Source: Paracoccaceae bacterium
Lineage (GTDB): Bacteria; Pseudomonadota; Alphaproteobacteria; Rhodobacterales; Rhodobacteraceae
Length of the DNA stretch: 6,077 bases
Direction: 5' to 3'
Assembly (NCBI GenBank): GCA_013214715.1
Contig: JABSSB010000109.1
Span: forward strand, 1 to 6,077
Position numbers and translations under genes: made by a program. Under the pieces are notes generated by a model that had not been told where the DNA came from, did no database searches, and saw only the letters and a program-made list of their open reading frames with translations. Shown in pieces: positions 1-6,038 of this stretch (within the stretch, counting starts at the first letter, position 1; each line of letters begins with the position of its first letter).

Positions 1-777
1 GAGATCTTCAAGTTCAGCCTTTCGGGTGGCCAAGCGATTGAGATAGCGATCTCGCAAGTCACCAGCTTTGAGCGTTTCATGCTGGAGCGTGCCACCTACG
101 GAGGAAAACACCGTGCGCCCGCGCCATGGGAAGGCTTCTTCCTGCGGGTCGAGCAGCATGAGCAAGACGCCCCGCACACCGCGATCGGCCGCCTTGGTCA
201 AGGCCAGCGTCACTTCATCCACCGGGCCAAGGAAATCCGACACGAACAGCGCCCGTGCATGGGGGATCATCGCGCGATGCTCAGGCGGCGCATAATCTGT
301 TGCGTCATCTGCAGCAAAGGTGTCCGCCAGTCGCAAAATCTGGGCGTTGCCCCTGCGCGGCGGCAAGGTCGTGCCGGTCAACCCCACGCGTTCCCCGCCC
401 CTCACCAAAAGGATCGCAGCCGCGAGCGTCAGAATGCGCGCCCTGTCAATCTTGTCGGGAAACCGAGCGGCGTCGGAGCTGAACCGCATCGATGCGCCGC
501 GATCAACCCAGAGCATCACGGATTGCGCAATCTGCCATTCGCGTTCGCGCACGAATTGCATATCCCCACGGGCCGAACGGCGGTGATCGATTACGCGGCG
601 CGAATCCCCCGGCTGCGCCGGCCGGTATTGCCAGAAATCATCGCCAAGCCCCGCACGTCTGCGCCCATGATCGCCCAAAAGAACCGTGCCGGCCAAATGC
701 TCTGCTCGCGCCAAAAGCGGCGGCAGCGTGCTGGCTTCGGTTTCGGCCCCCTGACGCAGGACGCTGGCGGTGATCAC
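1..777 (-). CDS. DUF58 domain-containing protein (C-terminus cut by window edge)
   Basis: The frame is open for 259 codons from a GTG at 777 down to base 1, so the C-terminus lies outside the window; family members are usually about 290-300 residues, so a few dozen residues are missing. The DUF58 signature is clear: DDFWQYRPAQPGDS (about residues 46-59) followed by RRVIDHRRSARGD (60-72) and FVREREWQ. A von Willebrand A-like core follows, with MLWVDRGASM (about 87-96) as the degenerate metal-site strand and ALFVSDFLGP (about 177-186) as a later strand. The start is set by a GTGA overlap with the moxR stop and by GGGAGG (minus strand, 785-790) seven bases upstream. The pairing with moxR is the classic MoxR-DUF58 arrangement. 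In that family the ATPase and the vWA-like partner are thought to act together in maturation or assembly of other proteins, but the target here is unknown. The family call is firm and the cellular role is inference. Confidence 0.9.
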   Translation of the reverse strand, partial: MITASVLRQGAETEASTLPPLLARAEHLAGTVLLGDHGRRRAGLGDDFWQYRPAQPGDSRRVIDHRRSARGDMQFVREREWQIAQSVMLWVDRGASMRFSSDAARFPDKIDRARILTLAAAILLVRGGERVGLTGTTLPPRRGNAQILRLADTFAADDATDYAPPEHRAMIPHARALFVSDFLGPVDEVTLALTKAADRGVRGVLLMLLDPQEEAFPWRGRTVFSSVGGTLQHETLKAGDLRDRYLNRLATRKAELEDL

Positions 778-1781
778 GCGGCGGCCTCCCGACGGTCAAG
801 GCCCTGCGCGGTGCTGTCGATCAGATCGGCGAGGCTGTCCCCCCGCGCCCGCGCGGCAAAGTTCAGCGCCATGCGGTGGCTCAGCACCGGGCGGGCCATC
901 GCAATCACGTCTTCGGCATTGGGCGCCAGACGCCCTTCGAGCAAGGCACGCGCCCGCACACACATCATCAAGGCCTGCGCCGCGCGCGGTCCAGGGCCCC
1001 AGGCGACTGTGTCGCGCACAAGGTCGGAAACGTCAGGCTCTGACGGGCGGAAGGCGCGCACCAGGTCAAGGATCATCTCGACCACGCTTTCGCCCACGGG
1101 CATCTTACGCAGGATCAACTGCGCCTTGACCAATTCACCCGGCGCAAACACCTGTTCTGACGCGGCTTCGGAGATGCCGGTCGTGGCCAGCAGAATATCC
1201 CGCTCGGTCTCGCGGTCAGGGTAGGCCACATCGATCTGAACAAGGAACCGGTCCAGCTGCGCTTCGGGCAGGGGATAGGTGCCTTCCTGTTCAATCGGGT
1301 TTTGCGTGGCCAGCACATGAAACGGCGTATCAAGTGCGCGGCTTTCGCCGGCCACGGTCACCGTCTTCTCCTGCATCGCTTGAAGCAGGGCCGACTGCGT
1401 TCTGGGAGAGGCGCGGTTGATCTCATCCGCCATCAGCAACTGGCAAAAGATCGGGCCCTGAATGAAGCGGAACGACCGTGTGCCGTCATCGGCCGTGTCC
1501 AAAACCTCAGAGCCCAGAATATCGGCTGGCATCAGGTCGGGCGTGAACTGAATGCGGTTGCCATTCAGCCCCATCACCGTCGACAACGTCTCCACGAGGC
1601 GCGTTTTTCCAAGGCCCGGCAAGCCGATCAACAGCGCATGGCCGCCGCACAAAAGCGCCGTGAGCGTCAGGTCCACCACCTGCGTCTGACCGATGAAGCG
1701 CTGGTTGATCGACGCTTTGGCTTCTTGCAGCTTGGTTTCGAGCGCCTCGATTTCAGCGACCAGCTCGGCAGGATCAGACAT
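774..1781 (-). CDS. MoxR-family AAA+ ATPase
   Basis: This is a complete 335-residue protein of normal length for the MoxR family. AAA+ motifs appear in order: Walker A GLPGLGKT (residues 53-60), Walker B LLMADEIN (115-122), the MoxR-typical block NRASPRTQSALLQAMQE (122-138), sensor 1 ATQNP (158-162), the arginine-finger region LDRF (176-179), and a sensor 2-like GPGPRAAQAL (262-271). MoxR proteins hydrolyse ATP and act as chaperone-like partners of vWA-domain proteins; the partner here is presumably the DUF58 protein whose GTG start overlaps this stop codon. An AGGA lies five bases before the ATG (minus strand, 1787-1790), a good ribosome-binding site. The gene is divergent from the DUF1285 gene. 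All nucleotide-binding motifs look intact, so it should be active. The specific client pathway cannot be read from the sequence. Confidence 0.95.
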   Translation of the reverse strand: MSDPAELVAEIEALETKLQEAKASINQRFIGQTQVVDLTLTALLCGGHALLIGLPGLGKTRLVETLSTVMGLNGNRIQFTPDLMPADILGSEVLDTADDGTRSFRFIQGPIFCQLLMADEINRASPRTQSALLQAMQEKTVTVAGESRALDTPFHVLATQNPIEQEGTYPLPEAQLDRFLVQIDVAYPDRETERDILLATTGISEAASEQVFAPGELVKAQLILRKMPVGESVVEMILDLVRAFRPSEPDVSDLVRDTVAWGPGPRAAQALMMCVRARALLEGRLAPNAEDVIAMARPVLSHRMALNFAARARGDSLADLIDSTAQGLDRREAAA

Positions 1782-1850
1782 GACTTTCCTTTCGGGGAAC
1801 GTATATGCTTTGTCATCAAACTAACCCGTGGCAGCAGGATGGCAAAACCC
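1782..1850. promoter_or_regulatory. Divergent intergenic spacer between moxR and the DUF1285 gene
   Basis: These roughly 70 bases must hold the promoters of both divergent genes unless one lies inside a coding region. The part around 1800-1820 is AT-richer than its flanks and contains TATATGCT, a possible -10-like element. No -35 partner with proper spacing stands out on either strand, so I do not assign exact promoter elements. Confidence 0.3.
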
Positions 1851-2429
1851 ATGAGTGCACAAAAAGCCGTGACACCCTCAGCAGAAGGTCTCGCCGCATC
1901 GGTCCGCGCCACAAAAGAGCGCGGTCTCCCGCCGGTCCATTCCTGGAACCCGCCATTCTGCGGCGATATCGACATGCGAATCGCGCGCGACGGCAAATGG
2001 TATTACGAAGGCACCCCAATCACCCGCTTCGAGCTGGTTCGGTTGTTTTCATCAATCCTGAAGCTCGAAGATAACAAATATTTTCTTGTCACTCCGGTCG
2101 AAAAAGTCGGCATCACCGTCGAAGACGCTCCGTTCATTGCGGTGGATTTTACCGTGTCCAACGAGGGGCTCGAGCAAGTTCTGACCTTTGAAACTCATGT
2201 TGGCGACAAAACCGACGCCGGACCAGATAACCCAATCCGGATCACGCGGGACCCCGCCACCGGAGAACCCTCACCTTACGTGATGGTACGCGCCGGGCTT
2301 GAAGCGCTGATCGATCGCAAGAGCTTTTACAGGTTGATAGAGATCGGCACCGATCATGACGGCTGGTTCGGGCTGTGGTCTTCCGGGGTATTTTTCCCGA
2401 TCATTCGATCCGACGAGATGTCAGAGTGA
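1851..2429 (+). CDS. DUF1285 domain-containing protein
   Basis: This encodes a 192-residue soluble protein with the characteristic DUF1285 blocks: WNPPFCGDIDMRIARDGKWY (residues 32-51), LVRLFSSILKLEDNKYFLVT (62-81) and PVEKVGITVEDAPFIAVDF (82-100), then GEPSPYVMVRAGLEALIDRKSFYRL (138-162) and a C-terminal GWFGLWSSGVFFPI. No signal peptide or membrane segment is visible. The biochemical function of the family is unknown to me. Two in-frame starts are possible, ATG 1839 (MAKPMSAQ...) and ATG 1851 (MSAQKAV...). I chose 1851 because the purine-rich GGATGG at 1837-1842 is better spaced for it; neither has a strong Shine-Dalgarno. The frame stays open further upstream, but that part is the shadow of moxR. 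The gene is divergent from moxR and has no obvious terminator hairpin after it. Confidence 0.88.
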   Translation: MSAQKAVTPSAEGLAASVRATKERGLPPVHSWNPPFCGDIDMRIARDGKWYYEGTPITRFELVRLFSSILKLEDNKYFLVTPVEKVGITVEDAPFIAVDFTVSNEGLEQVLTFETHVGDKTDAGPDNPIRITRDPATGEPSPYVMVRAGLEALIDRKSFYRLIEIGTDHDGWFGLWSSGVFFPIIRSDEMSE

Positions 2430-2490
2430 CAGCCTGCCCGCCCGATTTTGCATGTTACATCCTATGAACAGCGCCCCGCAGTGGTAGCAC

Positions 2491-2842
2491 ATGCTGTGCA
2501 GTCTTTGGCAGATTGCGCCTGACAGGACCGAGATCAAGCGCCTGTCAGAGCCTCTCCCGCTTTGGTTCAATGCGGCATAGATTGCCGCGGAAAAGCAGAA
2601 ACTCGCAACTTTGGAGAAAGATTGGGAAGGCTGGTTTGCGTCTCAGGCATGGCCCCAAGCGGTTTTTCTATAAGGCACTTGTTCAGGATCCCGAAGCTGA
2701 GCCGTGCCGTTTCCTCGTGGCCATCGGTCGTAATTCGTACCGCGCGCAGGGGCTTGTACCGCGCAGGGCGAAACTCGATGCTGCGCTCAACCTTGACTGG
2801 GCGGCGCGATACCAGCGCTTGTGCCAAATGGGTCTGGTATGA
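2491..2842 (+). pseudogene. Possible degraded gene of unknown identity (stop plus frameshift)
   Basis: Between the DUF1285 gene and the TIM-barrel gene (2430-2869) there is no intact gene, but one path through the + strand looks protein-like. From ATG 2491 the frame reads MLCSLWQIAPDRTEIKRLSE and on to a TAG at 2578-2580. It resumes as IAAEKQKLATLEKDWEGWF up to the T-run at 2663-2667. Removing one T there joins it to the next frame, AVFYKALVQDPEAEPCRFL, then GRNSYRAQGLVPRRAKLD and WAARYQRLCQMGLV, ending at TGA 2840-2842. The rejoined product would be about 117 residues, and its codons look like those of a real gene of this organism. I do not recognise the family. The opposite strand is also open here (2567-3106), but that frame mostly mirrors the downstream gene. 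Chance open frames in GC-rich DNA remain a real alternative. I see nothing in 2430-2490. Confidence 0.3.
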
Positions 2843-2869
2843 CAGCGAATGACGCGATAGAGCCAACAC

Positions 2870-3673
2870 ATGGTCAACCTTGCCGCAAACATCACGCTTT
2901 TGTACCCCGAACTTGCGTTTGATGCCCGCATCGACGCTGCTGCAAGAGACGGGTTCGACGGCGTCGAGATTCTGTTTCCACAGGTCCGCCCAGCTGCGGA
3001 TCTGCGTGCGCGGCTTGATGCGTCGGATTTGCCGCTGGTCCTGATGAATGCCCCCCCACCAACCGACGATCCTGCTATGCGCGGCTTTCCGGCCGATTCC
3101 GGCCAAGCTGCGCGGTTTCGCGAGGTGATGCTACGCACACTGGACTTTGCAGCCACGGTCGAACCGGGTTTGATCCATGTGATGACCGGGTATGCCACAG
3201 GATATGCAGCCGAGATGCGATTTGTGGACGCACTGATCTGGCTGTGTGACACGGCACCAGAGCAGGGCTTTACCATCGAGCCGCTCACCCCGCTGGTGCA
3301 GCCTGGCTATCTGCTCAACGATTATGAGCAGGCCGCAAAAATCCTGGATCTAGTGGACCGTCCCAATCTTGGTCTGCAATATGACAGCTTTCATGCTGAA
3401 ATGATTCACGGTAATGCATGTGCGGTCTGGCAAACCCATGGCGCTCGGGCGACGCATATTCAGCTTGGTCAGGCGCCTGACCGCAGCGCGCCCGGGCCCG
3501 GCCCGGTGGATTTTGCCGCCCTGTTCGAAGCGGTCGCCGCATCCGGATATGATGGCTGGCTAAGCGCGGAATATTATCCTCAGACCCCTCGCACAGAAGA
3601 TGAGTTTAGATGGATGGAATTGCTACCGCGCGGGGTGCCACCCCGGGCCAGGCCCCGCCAAGAAGGAGACTGA
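2870..3673 (+). CDS. Hydroxypyruvate isomerase-like TIM-barrel sugar-phosphate isomerase/epimerase family protein
   Basis: This 267-residue protein belongs to the xylose-isomerase-like TIM-barrel (AP endonuclease family 2) superfamily and most resembles hydroxypyruvate isomerase (Hyi). The expected barrel features appear in order: an N-terminal NLAANITLLYPE strand, GFDGVEILFP (residues 28-37), the metal ligand in TIEP (E137), LQYDSFH with D172 and H175, HIQ with Q198, and SAEYYP with E234. All four predicted metal/acid ligands are kept. Known Hyi enzymes interconvert hydroxypyruvate and tartronate semialdehyde in glyoxylate metabolism. No gcl, glxR or garK partner is present, so the substrate here is unproven. 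An in-frame TAG at 2858 forces the ATG 2870 start, although no good ribosome-binding site precedes it. The last 15 or so residues (PRGVPPRARPRQEGD) look like a non-conserved tail, and their codons carry the ribosome-binding site of the next gene. Confidence 0.85.
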   Translation: MVNLAANITLLYPELAFDARIDAAARDGFDGVEILFPQVRPAADLRARLDASDLPLVLMNAPPPTDDPAMRGFPADSGQAARFREVMLRTLDFAATVEPGLIHVMTGYATGYAAEMRFVDALIWLCDTAPEQGFTIEPLTPLVQPGYLLNDYEQAAKILDLVDRPNLGLQYDSFHAEMIHGNACAVWQTHGARATHIQLGQAPDRSAPGPGPVDFAALFEAVAASGYDGWLSAEYYPQTPRTEDEFRWMELLPRGVPPRARPRQEGD

Positions 3674-3675
3674 AC

Positions 3676-3906
3676 ATGCTGCCTGCCAAACTAAGCCCGA
3701 TCCTATTTTCTCTCATCTTGTCGGGCATAATGTCACTGGTTGAGGCTGGCCTAACAACTTTTCGAAGCCTGGGATGGGAAACAGGCTTTACAATCGCTTG
3801 GATGAAAGATTGGGGTCTGGGTTGGCCAGTGGCATTCACTCTGGTTATTATGCTGTCCCCATTGGTTCGACGGATAGTGTCGTGGCTAGTGAAGGCCGAC
3901 AGCTGA
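3676..3906 (+). CDS. DUF2798 family small membrane protein
   Basis: This is a 76-residue protein with two predicted membrane segments, at about residues 7-27 and 46-64, separated by a short loop with charged residues and followed by basic residues (LVRRIVSWLVK). The pattern KLSPILFSLILSGIMSLVEA, then GWPVAFTLVIMLSPLVRRIV, matches DUF2798, a family of unknown function. ATG 3676 is chosen because AGGAG at 3664-3668 sits seven bases upstream, inside the end of the preceding gene. Longer in-frame starts would add a soluble stretch lying wholly inside that gene. It starts two bases after the upstream stop, so the two genes are probably co-transcribed. By my count its GC content is about 51%, clearly lower than the GC-rich neighbours, which may reflect hydrophobic composition, transfer, or both. 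It converges on imuB with a 43-base gap. Confidence 0.8.
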   Translation: MLPAKLSPILFSLILSGIMSLVEAGLTTFRSLGWETGFTIAWMKDWGLGWPVAFTLVIMLSPLVRRIVSWLVKADS

Positions 3907-3949
3907 GTCCAGCCGTCATGGACCGCATTTGAGATGTGGCCTGCGCCGT

Positions 3950-5602
3950 TTAGGCGAAACTGCCCTGACAGAACCAGCCGGGGCTCAGCGCTGCCCCATG
4001 TGCGAAAAAAATCCAAAGCTGCGCGCCGCAGCCAGTCACCACCACCCAGTAATCGCGTACGCCGCTGCGCCAGTCAGGCTCATCCAGCCACCATTCCGGT
4101 GCGATCCGTTCCGGTCCGGTCGCACGGGCCAAATCCCAGCTGCGACCACGCCACCGAAATTGTGCCGGAGGCGTCGGCTGGTCTGGTGCCGTCACCGGCT
4201 CGGGCCGCCACAGCAGCAAAGGGCGCGGCCGGGAAGGTTGGGGCCAGTCACGCGCCGGTTCAGACCATGCAGCCGATTGAACCTGCGCTGTCTTTTCCGG
4301 GATATGGCTGGAAACCGGATGGAGCCGGGTGATCGCCTCCAGCCCGACCCGCGCGCCCAGCTTGCCGATCAGATCGTCCAGCTCCGTCTGCCCTGCCAGC
4401 CGCGCGCGCACGGCAGCTCCTGCCTGCAAATGCCCTACGGCGCGCGTGTCATGCACCGGCTCATGTGCCAGCGCGACAAGCCGCAGCATATCAATCCCGA
4501 ATCCGGCATCGATCTCGGCCAGTTTCATCGTCAGAAGCGGACGGATGCGATCCACATCCCATCCGGGCCGGGCCAGACCGATATCGACCACGGCCACACC
4601 CCCATCGGCGCGGTGCGCCTCAAGCCGGATGCGCCGCGCACCCCGCCCCTTGGCCCGCAGCTTGTCACACAGGCGCGGCAGCATCCGATCAATCCCGGCG
4701 AGCATATCTTCCTCCAGCCCGATCGGGTCAGGAAGGGTCAGGCGGATGGCAAAGCTTTCCGGCACGCGGGCGGGCGAAATCGGCTCTGGCGCGGAGCCCA
4801 TCGCCTGATCCAGCCGCAGCACCAGCCCCTTGCCAAAGCGGCGGGCCAAACCGGCGCGGGGCTGACCCAGCAGATCCCCAACACGCCGCAAGCCCAACCG
4901 CCCCAGCTGCGCTGTGGTCTCATCATCCAGACGCAGCGCGGCGATGGGCAGCGGGCTGAGCGCAGTATAGGCGTGACCCGGCGCAGCAATCCGCCCAGTG
5001 GAGGCCACCACCTGAACCGCCGGCGCGGCGCCGCCTTTGGTCCAATGCCGCCGCTTGGCCGCGCGGGAACGGGTCGCGCGGGCCTCCTGATCGATCGCGT
5101 CCCCTGAGCGTTGCGGCACAGCCCCACGCCCGGCATAGCGGGCCAGGGCCCAGGCCGCGCCCAGCGTATCTGCAATACCGGGGCAGACGGTCAGCCCCAT
5201 ATCGGCGCAATCCTGCATGATCACCTGCATCAGCGCCTCTTCCCCGCCGAAAAGATGCGCGCAGCCTGACAGGTCGATCACCAGCCCATCGGGTGGGGCT
5301 TCGGCCACCCAAGGGCTGAATTTCCCGGCCCAGCGCCGCAGCACGGTCAGGAATGCGGCCTCGTCCGAGGCATTGCGCGCCCGCGTGATCAACCCGGCAC
5401 AGATCGCATGGGCATCGCGCACAGGTTGGCCGACATGCAGTCCGGCACGGGACGCAGCAGCGCTTAACGCGGTGATAACCTGCATGTTGGACACTTCATC
5501 GACAACGGCCAAGGGCACCTCCGCCCCGGGATAGGACAGGCGCAAGACCCGCTCTGCTCCGAGGCGGGGAAACCACAGCGACAGGATACGACGTTTCGAC
5601 AT
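3950..5602 (-). CDS. imuB: ImuB, catalytically inactive Y-family DNA polymerase homologue of the SOS mutasome
   Basis: This is a complete 550-residue protein. The N-terminus RRILSLWFPRLGAERVLRL replaces the catalytic DxDxFFA motif of true Y-family polymerases. IDLSGCAHLFGGE (109-121) replaces the catalytic SxDE block, so both acidic catalytic sites are lost, as is normal for ImuB. A helix-hairpin-helix-like LGRLGLRRVGDLLGQPRAGL (233-252) and a little-finger-like region (about 283-380) follow. The C-terminal signature is typical and intact: GPERIAPEWWLDEPDW (496-511), RDYW (516-519) and WFCQGSFA at the end. ImuB links the beta clamp, ImuA and DnaE2 in translesion synthesis and induced mutagenesis. 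I see no clear clamp-binding pentapeptide. A linker rich in Arg and Ala (about 163-193) looks poorly conserved. Neither imuA nor dnaE2 adjoins the gene. A LexA box lies just upstream, but no Shine-Dalgarno is visible before the ATG. Confidence 0.93.
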   Translation of the reverse strand: MSKRRILSLWFPRLGAERVLRLSYPGAEVPLAVVDEVSNMQVITALSAAASRAGLHVGQPVRDAHAICAGLITRARNASDEAAFLTVLRRWAGKFSPWVAEAPPDGLVIDLSGCAHLFGGEEALMQVIMQDCADMGLTVCPGIADTLGAAWALARYAGRGAVPQRSGDAIDQEARATRSRAAKRRHWTKGGAAPAVQVVASTGRIAAPGHAYTALSPLPIAALRLDDETTAQLGRLGLRRVGDLLGQPRAGLARRFGKGLVLRLDQAMGSAPEPISPARVPESFAIRLTLPDPIGLEEDMLAGIDRMLPRLCDKLRAKGRGARRIRLEAHRADGGVAVVDIGLARPGWDVDRIRPLLTMKLAEIDAGFGIDMLRLVALAHEPVHDTRAVGHLQAGAAVRARLAGQTELDDLIGKLGARVGLEAITRLHPVSSHIPEKTAQVQSAAWSEPARDWPQPSRPRPLLLWRPEPVTAPDQPTPPAQFRWRGRSWDLARATGPERIAPEWWLDEPDWRSGVRDYWVVVTGCGAQLWIFFAHGAALSPGWFCQGSFA

Positions 5603-5621
5603 GAGGCAACAACAGCACGAT

Positions 5622-5636
5622 GTTCACACTTTGTTC
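5622..5636 (-). promoter_or_regulatory. LexA-binding SOS box in front of imuB
   Basis: On the + strand the bases read GTTCACACTTTGTTC, an exact GTTC-N7-GTTC direct repeat; on the imuB strand it reads GAAC-N7-GAAC. This is the known LexA operator of alphaproteobacteria such as Rhodobacter and Rhizobium. The box ends 19 bases before the imuB ATG, in the only noncoding space upstream of that gene, and imuB is a standard SOS-induced gene, so motif and context agree. It also lies three bases before the probable start of the c556-like pseudogene on the other strand, but control of imuB is the natural reading. Confidence 0.85.
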
Positions 5637-5639
5637 TTT

Positions 5640-6038
5640 ATGGGGCGAGTCGGGTACGGAGTCGAGCGGGTCGCCATGGCCCTGCTGATGCTGGCCATGA
5701 TCGGGCCACCCGCGCTGGCCGATCATGGCAAGGTGCATCGCCATGTGACCAAACGCATCGAAAGCATGCAGGAACAGGCCGTAGCGATGGAAACCCTTGG
5801 CGCGATGACCAGCGGACAGACGCCGTATGACCGGCGCCGCGCCCGACAGATGAAATCGATTCTTGCACGCGAAACCCGCCGCACCGACAACCTGTTTCGC
5901 AGCGACCGGGATGATCCGCATTCCCACGCCCGCCGAGATATCTGGAGCAATTGGGACGGGTTCAAACATATGACGAAAACCGCGCAACGGGCTGTGCGCG
6001 GAGGCTGTGCGTCACAAAATGCTGGATGCGCTGGGTGA
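5640..6038 (+). pseudogene. Truncated cytochrome c556/c'-type gene lacking its haem-binding end
   Basis: From ATG 5640 the frame encodes a likely Sec signal peptide (MGRVGYGVERV, then the hydrophobic MALLMLAMIG and a PPALA/D cleavage site) for periplasmic export. A four-helix cytochrome c'-like body follows: HRHVTKRIESMQEQAVAMET, then MTSGQTPYDRRRARQMKSIL and ARRDIWSNWDGFKHMTKTA. The pattern of 'GxxPYDxxxAxxxA' then 'IWxxWxxF' is typical of the c556/c' family. The family's C-terminal CxxCH haem motif is absent. After about base 5994 the frame leaves family-like sequence and reads GGCASQNAGCAG to a TGA at 6036-6038, where the DNA is an lpxC piece in another frame. No ribosome-binding site is visible at 5640; ATG 5676 would lose the charged signal n-region, and ATG 5601 would run through the SOS box. 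The product could not bind haem in the usual way, so I call it a pseudogene. Confidence 0.7.
5990..6011 (+). repeat. 9-base direct repeat at the c556/lpxC join
   Basis: GGCTGTGCG occurs at 5990-5998 and again at 6003-6011, a 13-base period, exactly where the cytochrome-like reading frame stops being recognisable and lpxC-like sequence begins. The first copy lies at the end of the c556-like part and the second codes for AVR of the lpxC fragment. Such a repeat may be the trace of a microhomology-driven join or a short tandem duplication; a chance repeat in GC-rich DNA cannot be excluded. Confidence 0.55.

Noticed and set aside
79..1224. Long + strand open frame of 381 codons across the left block
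   Set aside because: It is antisense to the DUF58 and MoxR genes, which carry clear family motifs; its composition is that of a shadow frame.
1803..1808. TATGCT as a -10 element for the DUF1285 gene
   Set aside because: No -35-like hexamer lies 16-18 bases upstream, so I did not call a defined promoter.
2567..3106. Minus-strand open frame of 179 codons upstream of the isomerase
   Set aside because: Its N-terminal half is antisense to the TIM-barrel gene, and its remainder overlaps the gene remnant; I recognise no domain in it. It remains a weak alternative for the 2567-2870 stretch.
3907..3939. Small hairpins between the DUF2798 gene and imuB (GTCCA/TGGAC and CCGCAT/ATGTGG) as a terminator
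   Set aside because: The stems are only 5-6 bases, overlap one another at one base, and have no T-run on either side, so they are not a convincing intrinsic terminator.
3929..5107. Long + strand open frame of 392 codons
   Set aside because: It lies antisense to imuB, is rich in Pro, Arg and Gln as expected for an antisense frame in GC-rich DNA, and matches no family, whereas imuB on the other strand is unmistakable.
5601..5639. Extension of the c556-like protein to ATG 5601
   Set aside because: It would read through the SOS box and add a polar stretch before the signal peptide; ATG 5640 gives a normal signal sequence.
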